Shown here in pieces: positions 33,845-45,909 of a stretch of DNA of 64,000 nt. The notes under the pieces are model-generated. The model made no database searches and was not told where the DNA came from. It worked only from the letters and a program-made list of their open reading frames with translations. The position numbers were made by a program, and so were the translations under genes. Every line of letters starts with the position of its first letter. The stretch's first letter is position 1. Source of the stretch: Spongilla lacustris (Eukaryota > Porifera > Demospongiae > Spongillida > Spongillidae); the NCBI GenBank assembly GCA_949361645.1, contig OX442431.1, positions 4,415,145 through 4,479,144 on the forward strand, in the 5' to 3' direction.

Positions 33845-34380
33845 ATCTGTCAGAGGGACCCTGTACATGTACATGTGTTTGCTGTGAGAGAGGCCTGTTA
33901 TGGCTGTATTCACTGTGCAACCTGTGTTCACCATCAGAGAGATGTGTTTGCTTTAAGAGGGACCCTAGCTGTGTTCACTATCTATAAGAGGTACCCTGTG
34001 TTTAGTATATAGGACAGGAAACAAATATACAGGGTTATTCGGTCCCCTCCTATGAAGAGATCCCTCTCACAGCAGACACAAGCTCCCTTTTGCAGTAAAC
34101 ACAGGCACAGCAAACACATTGACACAGTCTATGGACACAGGTACCTCTTGTCCCTAGCTGTCACATAAAACACAGGGTCCTGCTCACAGCAAATCTACAT
34201 GCGCTATCTCTCTGAAAGTGACCATATGCAGGCTCCTTCTTACAGCAAACACATATGTGTAGGGTCCCTCTCCACACACAGGGTCTCTCTCACAGTGATC
34301 ACACCCACAGTAAACAAAGGTACATTGTGTTCAGTATAATATGGATCCTACTTTGTGTTCACTGTTAGAGGGCCCATATT
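33845..34380. repeat. Head-to-head inverted degenerate minisatellite (AGAGGGACCCTGTGTTTGCTG)
   Basis: From 33845 to about 34010 the units are on the + strand (GAGAGGGACCCTGT, GTGTTTGCTGTGAGAGAG). From about 34055 to 34380 the same units are on the minus strand (CCCTCTCACAGCAGACACA, CAGCAAACACA, GGGTCCCTCTC). Unit length is about 30-40 bp with heavy divergence. Confidence 0.75.
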
Positions 34381-36196
34381 TGTTAAAAATATTGCTTCTC
34401 ACTATTCAATCAAAGTTGTTAATCTCATGCAGATTTTGCACAGTAGATCTAGACTAAAGGTATAGGGCATACATGTACATCAATTGTAGTATGTAAAGAC
34501 AGACAACAACCTACTATGAGTGCACACATATACCCTTATAATTGCATGTCTTGTACTTGTCTTCAGTCTAAAAAAAAGGTACTTCATGCATGTAATTAAA
34601 ATCACAGACATCATATGACAGTCATAATGATAGTTTGTGCATATAATCACTCAGCCACAATAGAAATGTTTACACAGCAGTATGCAAATGTCTGAGGTGA
34701 TAAAGTATTCTACCCTCCATCTACACATAACAGCAGACCCACCTTGGATAGTAAGATGCCTGATTTATTCATGTGACGTAGGATAATATAGCTGGGGGGC
34801 GGGGTTACATCAATATTGGGCATAGCAGTGATGCAATCAACTGTGAAGCCTGTGATGTATTTGGGTCTGGTTTCTTTCACTAATGGGGTACATTAATTAC
34901 ATGTCGGTATCTGAAACGGACTAGTTTCATTTTGTGGCTTATAATTATCTGTAACTGTTAAACTGGCAAAGATCATACTAAGGAAATGGCAGGTCCCAGC
35001 ACAGATAAAAAAAAAAAGGCTAAACCATATATTGGTTAGGGTGAATGGTTATATCACATGACAAGACTGACAAACAGGTAACTTAAAGGCTATTGGTCCC
35101 ATCTAAGTATCATGATTATGAAATCTCTGGGCCATGAAGATAACTGTAGTTGCCCGGTGGTTAGGGGTGGGTGGGTGTGCATGTGTGGCCAATATATAGA
35201 CTTATAGTAGCCTTGTGGAGAACCCGTATGGAGAAGTATGCATATCAAAATATCTGGGCCAATATGTGGTAGCCTTGTGTACTATTATATCACCCTAAAT
35301 AAAACATTGAAATTCTGATGAATTCCAATGTTTTTAAAACAAGCGAACAGTTGGGAAAATGCAATAAAATTAAAATTAACTGCAGATCATTATGGTCGTT
35401 AAAAAAAAAAAGAAACATTACATGTAATTAAGGTGCGGTTTTGATTGATGCAGGAGTCAATGCAGACTCAAATTCACATCGCAGGACACACGTGCATGTA
35501 GGCATGTTAATAATATGGGCATGTTAATTATATCAATCTATTAGCCTCTGCATCACACCAAATTGCTAAATTAGGCTTTTGACCATAGAAATCTTGGTTT
35601 CGTCTAACCAACGGTTTGAAAAAGTTTCGTTTGACATATCCGGCAACCAACTTATTTGCAGTGAACAACTTGAAGCAAGATGAGCTTCAGTTCCGAATCC
35701 AGCTAGACATAGGAGAAAGACATGAGAACTTTTACCGTGACATGCTTGGAGTAGTACTTTCTGCGAAACCCAGTTGTTACATGTACAGTAGAAATCAATG
35801 CTAAAATAGGTGCGTAGGAAGTACACCAACTCTCACGCCTCAGGCTTAATCCTCACGCTCACACGACGTATGAACGCTTTCTCGCGCTCAGCTTAAAACA
35901 CGCATTTACGTACAGTCCAGGTTGTTACAAGTAATGTCAAGGGTGCGCCCCCCAGTCGCATCGCAAGGTATCTCACGCCCAAACCGGGCTATGCCCACCC
36001 GCCTTCACAGTTATGCAGGTTGGCATCTAAGGACACCAAGTAGTCGAACTCTAACTCAGTGGTTTTTGGAGGGGTAGATTTATATGGTTCCCGTAGACCG
36101 TCGCTACGCAGCCACAATAATTTCGGGTATCTGGGCTGCTTATAATACATACAATACGCTAGGCACGCAAGGTTACGCATACCAGCTAGCATCTCA
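34381..36196. other. AT-rich intergenic sequence, no gene seen
   Basis: About 1.8 kb with scattered ACATGTACAT words and A-runs at 35008 and 35401. A 62-codon + strand ORF (35616-35804) and a 67-codon minus ORF (36192-35989) have no recognisable features. Confidence 0.5.
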
Positions 36197-36634
36197 CAGT
36201 CATATTAAATACATGGATTGGAAACGGTTCCGTAATCTACGTGTACCGGAAAACGGATTCTGAATTGGTGAGTTTGCTGTTGACTCGGACGAATATGACA
36301 TGGATGCTGATCCCAGTGGACGGGTTTCAGGGGTGTAGTTCAAAGTTTTCAGATCTGTTGTACGGGAAGTTGTTCAGGAGATTTCGTTACTCGAAGCTTA
36401 AGCGATCCGAACGCTTTAACAGGCTTATACATTGCTTTCAAAAGTAAAGCTTGAATGATCCCATTAGTAAAACCTGCCTCTTAATTAGAAAGAAACCAAC
36501 TTACCAAGTGTAGCTTTTCGTTTCTGCGATTTCGCGACTCTAAGAATAGCCCTCAAGCGCAACACGGATGGAAATTAGGAATACCGTAATTCAGCCGTAT
36601 ATCAGCCTCGTTTCCAATCCATGTATTTTTAAAA
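36197..36634. mobile_element. About 430-bp element with GGATTGGAAACG inverted ends
   Basis: Left AAATACATGGATTGGAAACG (36207-36226) and its exact complement at 36609-36628, within longer weakly inverted edges beginning CAGTCATATT and ending AATATCCCTG. The inner GGATTGGAAACG is shared with the 1,229-bp elements and, except for the last base, with the element starting at 59402, suggesting related termini. No clean target duplication was found. Confidence 0.55.
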
Positions 36635-36784
36635 TATCCCTGGTCAACCATACTTAGGCCTACAACTTCGTCGATCCAATCACTGGCGCGTGTACCAACC
36701 ACATTGGTGTGTGGCAGAAGCAACGTCACAAACAACGATATAGAACTATTAGACACTTATAATTATTTAGGTGGAAGGTTTAGG

Positions 36785-38013
36785 CAGAGATTATATATAA
36801 AGGGATTGGAAATGAGCCCACTTATCACATATTAACGCGTGCCATCCGTACCGAATCCTTATAGGTGTATCAAACCCACAAGAGCTGTGGACGTTTTTTT
36901 CAATGCACATGTACGTGTATACTACAATTTGCTTCCTCAGTCAGTTCTGTGTTTTTTCTTGTCCTTATACTTCCTAATGCCCATGTCCAGTAAGGTGCTC
37001 TTGGACCAGCCTGCACTGAGCATTGACCAATACAACAAACACATAATTTGCTCTTGATTGCTGGTGTTACTAGTCTTACAACTGATGACAGGTTTACAGG
37101 CTGACAAGCATGCAGATGGTTACATGTACGTATTTCAAGTTCAATAGCAACAAAAATCTCAAAGGACACACACACTCAATCCATTGAACATCAACAAAAC
37201 AGATTAGAACAAGCTGACCAGCCACTGTCCAGTTTGAACAACACCTTCTGATATGACTGGCACAGAGACAGTGCAAGTCGACGGCGATGGATCAACTCTA
37301 GCCTCAAGTTGATATCTTGTAATAGCTATAGAGGAAACGTGAACACTGACATTCTTGCGTTCAATGGACACTATAAACGAATGCTTCGCGCGTTCCTTGG
37401 TTCTCCCCAGTTTAAATTTTCTTTTACCCATCACCTTTGAAGAAGCGCATGCCGTGTAGCATTCGTGACTTATACGTAAAAGCATTTGGACGCAAAAATA
37501 TGACGCAACAGCTACAAGACAATATAGGTTTTAGGTACCTGACGTGCTCGATGAAGGGTGAACTGTCCCACAAAATTACCCTACCCGACATTGTACTGGC
37601 TCAGTTCCGAGCATAGTCGCTACAAACAAACCACACCACGCAAAAGTTCAATCACCTAGCATGTTTTGTAGTGATTTTCAGAATGAAGAGACTCGGGATT
37701 CCTAAGATTTTGTCCCACAAAAAAAGGCACTACGGACAATCGCCATTTTGGCCAAATAACGCTTTTAAAAAGCGCGATAGAACACTTTTAGCCGTTTTAA
37801 AATAGAGCAGCACGAGGTGCCTGTAGTAGCCTACCTTCCCACAGCAGTGAAAAGTCCCTTCTCTTCTTGGTTGGAACAAACAGTCGATTTTTAGACCCCG
37901 TTTCACACTTTACAACACGTGCGATTCACACATGGTCGGATGGTACGCACGGTCAAGCATAGACTCTATGGGCGCACGTGATGCGTTTCCAATCCCTTTA
38001 TATATTATCTCTG
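36785..38013 (-). mobile_element. 1,229-bp element, copy 2, inverted, 7-bp target duplication GTTTAGG
   Basis: Near-identical reverse-oriented copy of the element at 28888-30116, same length, with the same 93-codon ORF (37485-37204). GTTTAGG lies at 36778-36784 and 38014-38020. The two copies have different target duplications, so they are independent insertions and not arms of one composite element. Confidence 0.8.
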
Positions 38014-38059
38014 GTTTAGGCATAGCTTTCATGTCTTCGAAGTGCTCACACTCACAGAT

Positions 38060-38098
38060 CAGAGATAATATATAAATATAATTTATATATAATCTCTG
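38060..38098. mobile_element. 39-bp mobile palindrome with 7-bp target duplication CACAGAT
   Basis: CAGAGATAATATATAAAT and a near-complementary right half ending ATATATAATCTCTG; flanks CACAGAT at 38053-38059 and 38099-38105. It is a terminal-repeat-only derivative of the neighbouring 1,229-bp element family, only 46 bp from copy 2. Confidence 0.8.
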
Positions 38099-38105
38099 CA
38101 CAGAT

Positions 38106-39471
38106 TAGGGACGTATCCTTTGTAAAAATAAATAAAAAGGCCGTGAGCAAGCAATTCATGATATTAGGCAAAAAGGGTACGGTACCAAGGGTACAAGATT
38201 ATGAGTGGAAGGTCAGGAGTGGCTGTGCACTTCACCAGTATATGTGATGGAAAGCTCTCAGTGCCCTGTGGTGGCGGGGAGGCCCAGAAATCATGCCGTA
38301 CGTGTACATGTTTTTATTTAATTATCGATACCTTTGCTAACAGCTTACCTGGACTTACCCTGAGTTCCTTACGTCCTGTCTCCCCTGGGATCAACCCGGT
38401 GGAAGTGCCAGGGGCGGTCCTGCCCCGCCCCCAAGGTATGGAGGCAGGTCCCCCGCCCTTCCCCCCTCGGCAAGTTGTAGCTTGTGAAAACGGGTAACCC
38501 TCGTCGTACCTCTCTACCTAGAGGTGAGTCCCAACCCGTAGAAAGTTTTTATTTAAGCGGAATCTTATAGATTACAGCAGGTCCTAACTGAGCCAAGTAT
38601 GTGCTTGTAGCCGACCTTTTTGGGGCCAGTGATATGCATCGCTGAAGTTCATCGTGATTTGAATGTCCACGGTATGGCACTGATCAACATTTCTACTCTT
38701 TTCGGGGGAGTGCCACGTTTTGTGGGGCTATAGTATATTAGAGAGCAGGTGCTTTTCAACCAAAGGACAACCTGTACCCACCACCAGCCCTTATCTCCTT
38801 CCTACAAGTGCAAGTGTGGTACTGTATTAGTCGGGCCACGCCCAACTAATACTGTACCGTAAACAATTGTGATAGAGTCCAAGGAGCATCCATATGCATT
38901 ATGGGGATTTGACCACACTGTAGTTTCAATGTGTGTGAAAACCAAAGCCCTATACATGGCAGCTCCCGTGGTTGGAGAACAAACTGCATAATTGTGAGGC
39001 ACAAGAATGGAACTGGAAGGTATGTCTGAGTGGGAGGGGCTATTCCACATATGGTTGTACCAATCTTGTGTGGGCCTTCCATTCAAAAGGCATGCTGTGG
39101 CCCTTAAAATGTTTCTCTGATAACAAAAGGATGATGGATGGGTGCCAATTGTGTCCTGGGAGGTGTTGATTAAAAAGTGAGAGTGTAAATCTCTTTGCAG
39201 TTATATTTTCTCCTCTTTATTTTGTCTCTAGCCTCCACTAAGAAGCGGTAACATACTCACCATTGCTCATTGACTTTCTTCGCGTGTACCTCCTCCATTC
39301 AAAACGATGCAACTTAAAAAACACCTGCCCTGATTGTGGTGGGGAAAAAAGGTAAGCTGTTTGTGTGTGTTAATTTTGTGTTCTCCTATGTGTACTGATC
39401 ATGATTTTACTCACTTATAGATTTATATGGGTTGGTTCCTTCACAAAGACCGCTCAAGTACACCTCTGCAG
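38106..39471. other. Intergenic sequence upstream of dynein copy C
   Basis: GC-rich around 38380-38470 (GGGGCGGTCCTGCCCCGCC) with local hairpins, otherwise mixed. An unassigned open stretch at about 39270-39354 reads ...CNLKNTCPDCGGEKR before a GTAAGC donor, a possible exon relic with a CxxC pair. No upstream dynein exons (linker, tail) were found, so copy C is truncated here. Confidence 0.45.
38827..38849. mobile_element. 23-bp mobile palindrome with 7-bp target duplication TACTGTA
   Basis: TTAGTCGGGC...GCCCAACTAA with one mismatched arm position, flanked by TACTGTA at 38820-38826 and 38850-38856. The arm sequence recurs at 14272, 55799, 61038 and 61460, so it is a second family of minimal palindromes. 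Confidence 0.65.
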
Positions 39472-40064
39472 GCCCTGCTGGTACTGGGAAGACAGAGACA
39501 GTGAAGGACCTAGCCAAGGCCCTGGGCCTGCTGTGTGTGGTCACCAACTGTGGGGAAGGCATGGACTACAAGGTAAGTGAGACAAGAGGATAGGTACACA
39601 TGGTCTGTTGCAATAATGTTTTTTTTTGTGTAACTCATTTTTAGGCTGTTGGGAAGATATTCTCTGGACTGGCACAATGTGGTGCTTGGGGGTGTTTTGA
39701 GACTATCCAGACCGCTCTCATCGCCCACCACAAGAAGTTTCAGGTAAATGGTTGTGCAGTGGCAACACGTACCATGTACGCATACATATTAATAGATGAT
39801 CACATGATACCATGCACCAGTGTACGCGTACATGTAAGCATATGAATTCTTCTGTTCACCATGGTGTGTATGCAGTTTGAAGGTGTTGAGATCAGTCTGG
39901 ATGATCGCATGGGGATCTTCATCACCATGAACCCAGGCTATGCTGGACGTACAGAGCTGCCTGAGAGCGTTAAGGCACTCTTCCGTCCTGTGGTGGTCAT
40001 AGTGCCAGACTTGGAGCAGATCTGTGAAATAATGCTTTTCTCGGAGGGTTTTCTTAATGCCAAG
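39472..40064 (+). CDS. DNAH10: Copy C exons 1-3: AAA1 catalytic module, Walker B missing
   Basis: AAA1 is the main ATPase site of dynein. Exon 39472-39572 has the P-loop [10 protein letters not shown] and ends [13 protein letters not shown]. Exon 39645-39743 is 99 bp: [18 protein letters not shown] followed at once by [15 protein letters not shown]. In dyneins GCF is followed by DEFNRI and a sensor-bearing helix before TIQ, about 19 residues more. The join lies inside an exon without splice signals, so it is a genomic in-frame deletion of about 57 bp. Exon 39876-40064 is intact ([39 protein letters not shown]). Loss of the catalytic glutamate should abolish AAA1 hydrolysis. Confidence 0.85.
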
Positions 40065-42032
40065 GTATGTTCCTGATGGCATATGGATTGTATTGTTTGT
40101 TGATTTGCTGGCCACAACACTGTAGTTTTAAAAATGAGTTTGGATAATGCAAAATGACATAAACTAGTTTTAGGTGCAGAGCTCTGATTGTCTAAAGCTA
40201 AACAATCACATTAAGTCTGGCTAAAAATAATTCTCATTACATTGCTTGATAAATATGTGGCATACCAATATTAATCAGTGTGCATTGTGCTTGCAGAAAT
40301 ATGTAAAAGTATCTCATTATGAATGAACATAAAGTACAAGTATATGTACGTGTACATGTCTCCCAAAGTAAAATGTGATATCAAGTTCGCAAACTAAATC
40401 AAGATTTGCCAAATAAAAATTTAGTGATTATTCATATCAAATAAATGCACTATTACACTGAACTTCAAATTGGAATGCTGCTAAATATTGCTGTGTGATT
40501 TGGAAGGGATTTGTGAGACACAGTGGGTTGATATTCTCTGTTTACTGATGGCCTATTATTAATGTAGCCACTTGCAAAGAAGATGACTGTGTTGTACAAG
40601 CTCGCCAAGGGACAACTGTCCCGTCAGTACCACTACGACTTTGGCCTACGTGCACTCAAGGCAGTGCTTGTGATGGCTGGTGAGCTGAAGCGAGGGTCCC
40701 CAGACCTCAACGAGGTACGCACACAGGACTCCACCCCCATCTGACTGGTAGCCTGCCCCTTTGATGTCTGTAGGACATGGTCTTGATGAGGGCATTGCGT
40801 GACATGAACCTCCCCAAGTTTGTCTTTGAAGATGTCCCTCTCTTTCTGGGGCTGATTGGGGACCTCTTTCCCGGGCTGGATTGTCCCAGAGTGCGCTATC
40901 CCAAGTTCAATGATGCAGTGGAGGGCGTGCTCTCAGAGGGCAAGTACATCCAGCTACCTCACCAGGTGAGCTGGCTTGTGCATGATACCCTTGTGACAAG
41001 CTGGGTGGGGGGATTCCCCTTGTAGGTGGACAAGGTAGTGCAGCTGTATGAGACCATGTTGACGAGGCACACCTCCATGGTGGTAGGCCCCACGGGGGGA
41101 GGGAAGTCTGTCGTCATCAACACACTGTGCCAAGCTCAAACAAGGTACAGAGCTTTATTGGTGCAAAGGGTACTCCTTTTGTACATGTATTTATTATGCA
41201 CATCCACTTATATGTACACTGGTACGTGTACACTGTAGGTGAGGGGTGATGGTGGTTAGAGAGGATTAGGGTGGAGTGGGTGGAGCATGGAATGGAGGAA
41301 GGGGGTGGAGTACCTTGGATATCACAGAAGTGCAAGTACATTTACTACATTTACATGTACATAGAATTGATGACAGTTGTGGTATTTAATGTACAAGTGC
41401 ATGTACAAGTAGTTGCATACATGTATGTATGCAATGGTTAAATGTCATGAATAACTTCATGCACATGTACTACAGTGGAACCCCCAAATGTGGACACCAG
41501 TGGGATGCACCTCAAGTGTCCTGATTATTGAGGTGTCCTTTTATTCAGGGTTTGAACTATTCAACGTAACTTGTTTGGGACCTAGAGATAGTGTCCTGTT
41601 TGTCGAGGTGTCCATATTTCAGGGAGTCCGCATACAATTATTAACTCCAAGCATTTATGGGGCATTCATCCATGTCTACATTTATCACCTTTAGGCTTGG
41701 CTTGGTGACCAAACTCTACACACTGAACCCAAAAGCTTGCAGTGTCATTGAACTGTATGGCATTCTGGACCCAGTGACACGTGACTGGACAGACGGTCTT
41801 CTCTCCAACATCTTCCGAGAAATAAACAAGCCAACAGACAAGAATGAGAGAAGGTACATCCTGTTTGATGGGGATGTGGATGCTCTGTGGGTGGAGAACA
41901 TGAACTCTGTCATGGACGACAATAAGTTGCTCACTCTAGCCAATGGTGAAAGGATAAGGCTTCAGAAGCACTGTGCCCTTTTGGTGGAGGTGAGGGGAGC
42001 ACATTATGATGAGGGTGTGTACTGATCCTCTG

Positions 42033-42089
<57 letters not shown>

Positions 42090-42131
42090 GTATGTGTGTG
42101 TGTGTGTGTGTGGTGTGTGGTATGTGTTTGT

Positions 42132-42173
<42 letters not shown>

Positions 42174-45100
42174 GTATGTGTGTGTGGTGTGTGTGTGTGG
42201 TATGTTTTTTTGTGGTGTGTGTGGTGTGTGTGTGGGGTGTGTATGTGTAGGTTGGGGACTTGCAGTATGCCAGTCCTGCTACGGTGTCACGGTGTGGGAT
42301 GGTGTTTGTGGATCCAAAGAACTTGGGTTACAGGCCGTACTGGGAGAGGTGGGTGAACGTGCTGTCCTCTGAAGAAGACAGACAACAGCTCCACAAGCTG
42401 TTCAACAAGTACATCCCACCCTGCATCTTGATGATCCTGGAGGGCATTGTGGATGGAAAGCAAGGAGAGAAGCTCAAGGCTATTGTACCCCAGACCAACC
42501 TGAACCTAGTGAGTGGTTATAACAGTGCACATTAAAATCAGTTTGCTTTTTTACAGTGCACATGTACATGTAGGTGTATTGTGTAGACAGGTCATTATAG
42601 AATTTAAAATGAGTTTTGGGTTTTTTTTTATGGATCTAGTTTGTTGGGTTAATTACATGTACTCCTTAGAATATTTTAATATTTTCTTACAGTTTACGAG
42701 GTGTTTCTCAATAAAGGAAAATTAACCACAAACAGTTAATTAACTGAAAATTGCTTACACAACGCGTGTCGATGTAAACAAACTAAATATTAATTTGATA
42801 ATTAAAATCAAAAAAATTGAAATCAATGAAAACCAATTAATAATTCTCAATAAAACCTAATTAAAAACATACCATTTAAGAAGCATCCAAACGTTACATT
42901 TCCTTAATATCAACTTGGCCGAATTTATTAATAAATTCAAATCACTAAATCAAGATACAATGGCCCCTAAATCAAGTACATAGAGAAAATAAAAAATGGC
43001 TCGAAACAAGATTTCAATTTTGAATAGCTTCTAAATGGAAGTTGTACAGTTAAATAACCACCCACCCTACATTTAGTAACATTAATTGAAATGAATAGTG
43101 GTCTTGAGACTTATCAGTATTAACCATTAAAGATTTTATTAATTTTATCTCACCAGCCTTCTTTTGCTGCTAGAAATTTCGACAACAATTACCAGTTTAT
43201 TAACTGCTTGTGGTTAATTTTCCTTGATTGAGAAACACCCTGTATATTCTTGCAACTGTCAGGTCTCCCAGCTGTGCTACATGCTCGATGCACTGCTGGC
43301 TATCCGTACCAGTGATGTGGGGGCTGGTGCTAGTGAGAAGAGTGCTGGAGGTGCTCTGGGGATATCAGGTGCCACTCTGGAGTCTTACTTCCTGCTGGCT
43401 CTCTACTGGTCCCTGGGGGCAGCTCTGGTGGAGGACAGTCGGGTCAAGTTTGACGCCTATGTGAAGAAGATAGCTCAGTTGACAGAAGTGCCTGGCCCGG
43501 GACCAGTTGCCGGGCCTGGGGAAATTCCCTCCCACTACCCAACTCTGTATGAGTATAGCTTTGACCGTGAGCAGCTGAAGTGGGTGCCGTGGTCAGATAA
43601 GATTCCAACGTATGACCACCAGCCAGGGAAGAAGTTTCACGATATTCTGGTGCCCACTGTGGACACTGTGAGGAACACGTGGCTATTGCAGCTGATGCTG
43701 GACATCAGGAGGCCTGTGGTACTTGTGGGGGAGACAGGAACATCTAAAACTGCAACGACACAAAACTATATTAGGCAACTGAGTGCGGACTCAACAGTGA
43801 GTTGATGTTACAGTGTACCTTCACATACAATGTGCATGTATGTATGATGCTATACAGGCATGTATGTATGTACATGTACATGTGTAGTTAACAGTGTGGC
43901 TTATTATGATTAACCCCTTGCTCTTCTCCAGTTATTGCTCACTATCAACTTCTCCTCACGAACCACCTCCATGGATGTGCAGAGGAGTCTGGAAGCCAGT
44001 GTGGAAAAGAGGACAAAGGACACCTTTGGCCCTCCGCCGGGAAAACGGCTGCTCATCTTTATGGACGACATGAATATGCCTCAGGTGGACACCTATGGCA
44101 CCCAACAGCCCATTGCTTTGCTCAAGCTCCTGCTGGAGAAGGGTGGTGTGTACGATCGAGGAAAGGACCTCACCTGGAAGGTGTTCAAAGATGTGGGGTT
44201 TTTAGCTGCTATGGGCAAGGTATGGTCAGAGCATATTTGGTGGACATTCCTGTAATTCTGCTGTCCTTTCAAGGCTGGTGGTGGGCGTAACCAAGTGGAC
44301 CCTCGCTTCCTTTCACTGTTCAGTGTTTACAATGTGACATTTCCTTCAGCTGAATCACTGTTCCACATCTACTCCTCTATCCTCATAGGCCACTTGAGGC
44401 CTTTTAAGCCAAGTAGGTTTCTCCCATACAGTGTATGTATAAGGGTTATGTCATGTACATGTGTGCTGTCGTGTGCATTCATATTACATTACATTATCGG
44501 ACATTGTGCAATAACCAGAGGATGACAAGTCTGTGCATGAGCACAAATGTGTTATGGTACATGTACATAATTGTAATGCACATGTGTTTCCATACCTGTG
44601 TAATTGTATATATATCTAACATTACATGTAGTTACGTAGAGAGATACATGTACATGTGTAAAGAGAGCTACAATACATGTAGTTCTATCAAGATAGGATT
44701 TTTAAAATCAATAGATACATGTACATGTAGTTTGGCTAACACGTGCATGTATATATACTTTTCATTCTATTTGAAGATGTCCAGGACTTGGCCAAGGTCA
44801 TTACCAAGGCTACCATGGAGTTGTACGACCGTGTTGTCCGAGACCTCCCCCCCACCCCCTCAAAGTTCCACTACATCTTCAACCTCAGGGACCTGTCTCG
44901 AATCTACCACGGGCTCTTCCTCATCACCCCTGATCGCTTTGATACCCCTCAGAGCGTCGTCCGCGTGTGGAGGAACGAGTGCCTCAGGGTGTTCTATGAC
45001 CGCCTGACAGACTCCAAGGACCGCACCCTGGTGGGCAACCACATGAGGGAGCTGATAGAGGCCCACTTCCGTGACCATGCCGAGGTGGCCCTGAAGGACC

Positions 45101-45811
45101 CTTTGCTGTTTGGGGACTACCGCACCTTCATGACTCCTGAGGCCCCAAGGGTGTACGAGGATATCCAAGACTATGAGACGGCAAAGTCCCTGTTTGATGA
45201 GGTATGGGGGACTGGCCATCTATTTCTTAGTCCACGCTATACATGTAGCATCACTTGTTGCTGCCAATTTAGATACTGGTGGAGTACAATGACAAGAAGA
45301 CTCCAATGAAGCTGGTGCTGTTTGATGATGCTCTCGAGCACCTCACCAGGATCCATCGCGTCATCCGCATGAACCAGGGCCACGCCCTCCTGGTGGGCAT
45401 AGGCGGGAGTGGGCGGCAGAGCTTAGCTCGCCTGGCGGCATTTGCCGCTGGGTGTGAGGTCTTTGAGATCACCCTGAGCAGGGGGTATGGGGAGGAGGAG
45501 TTCAGGGAAGACCTGAAGACGCTCTATCGTAAACTGGGGATTGAAAACAAGAAGGTTCATTCATAATGGTATTGATCTTCATGTATGATTATATACATAT
45601 ATTTGTGTATGTAGGTAGTGTTCTTGTTTACGGACGGACATGTTGCACAAGAAGGTATGCAGATGTTCCCCTCCTGTATGTACGTGTATGCATGACCACT
45701 GCCCCACTCACAGGATTCCTAGAGCTCATCAACAACATGCTGACTTCGGGCATGGTTCCTGCCCTCTTTGCTGATGATGAAAAGGAAGCTATCAATGGAC
45801 AGGTGAGAAGT

Positions 45812-45909
<98 letters not shown>

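Noticed and set aside
28888..38013. One 9.1-kb composite transposon with long inverted arms carrying the death-fold gene
   Set aside because: Each 1,229-bp arm has its own distinct 7-bp duplication (ATGATAC and GTTTAGG), so they are separate insertions; no duplication was seen around the whole interval.
38340..38560. Possible U1-like or other snRNA because of TTACCTGGACTTACC and strong hairpins
   Set aside because: No Sm site and no match to U1, U4, U5 or U6 beyond a few bases.
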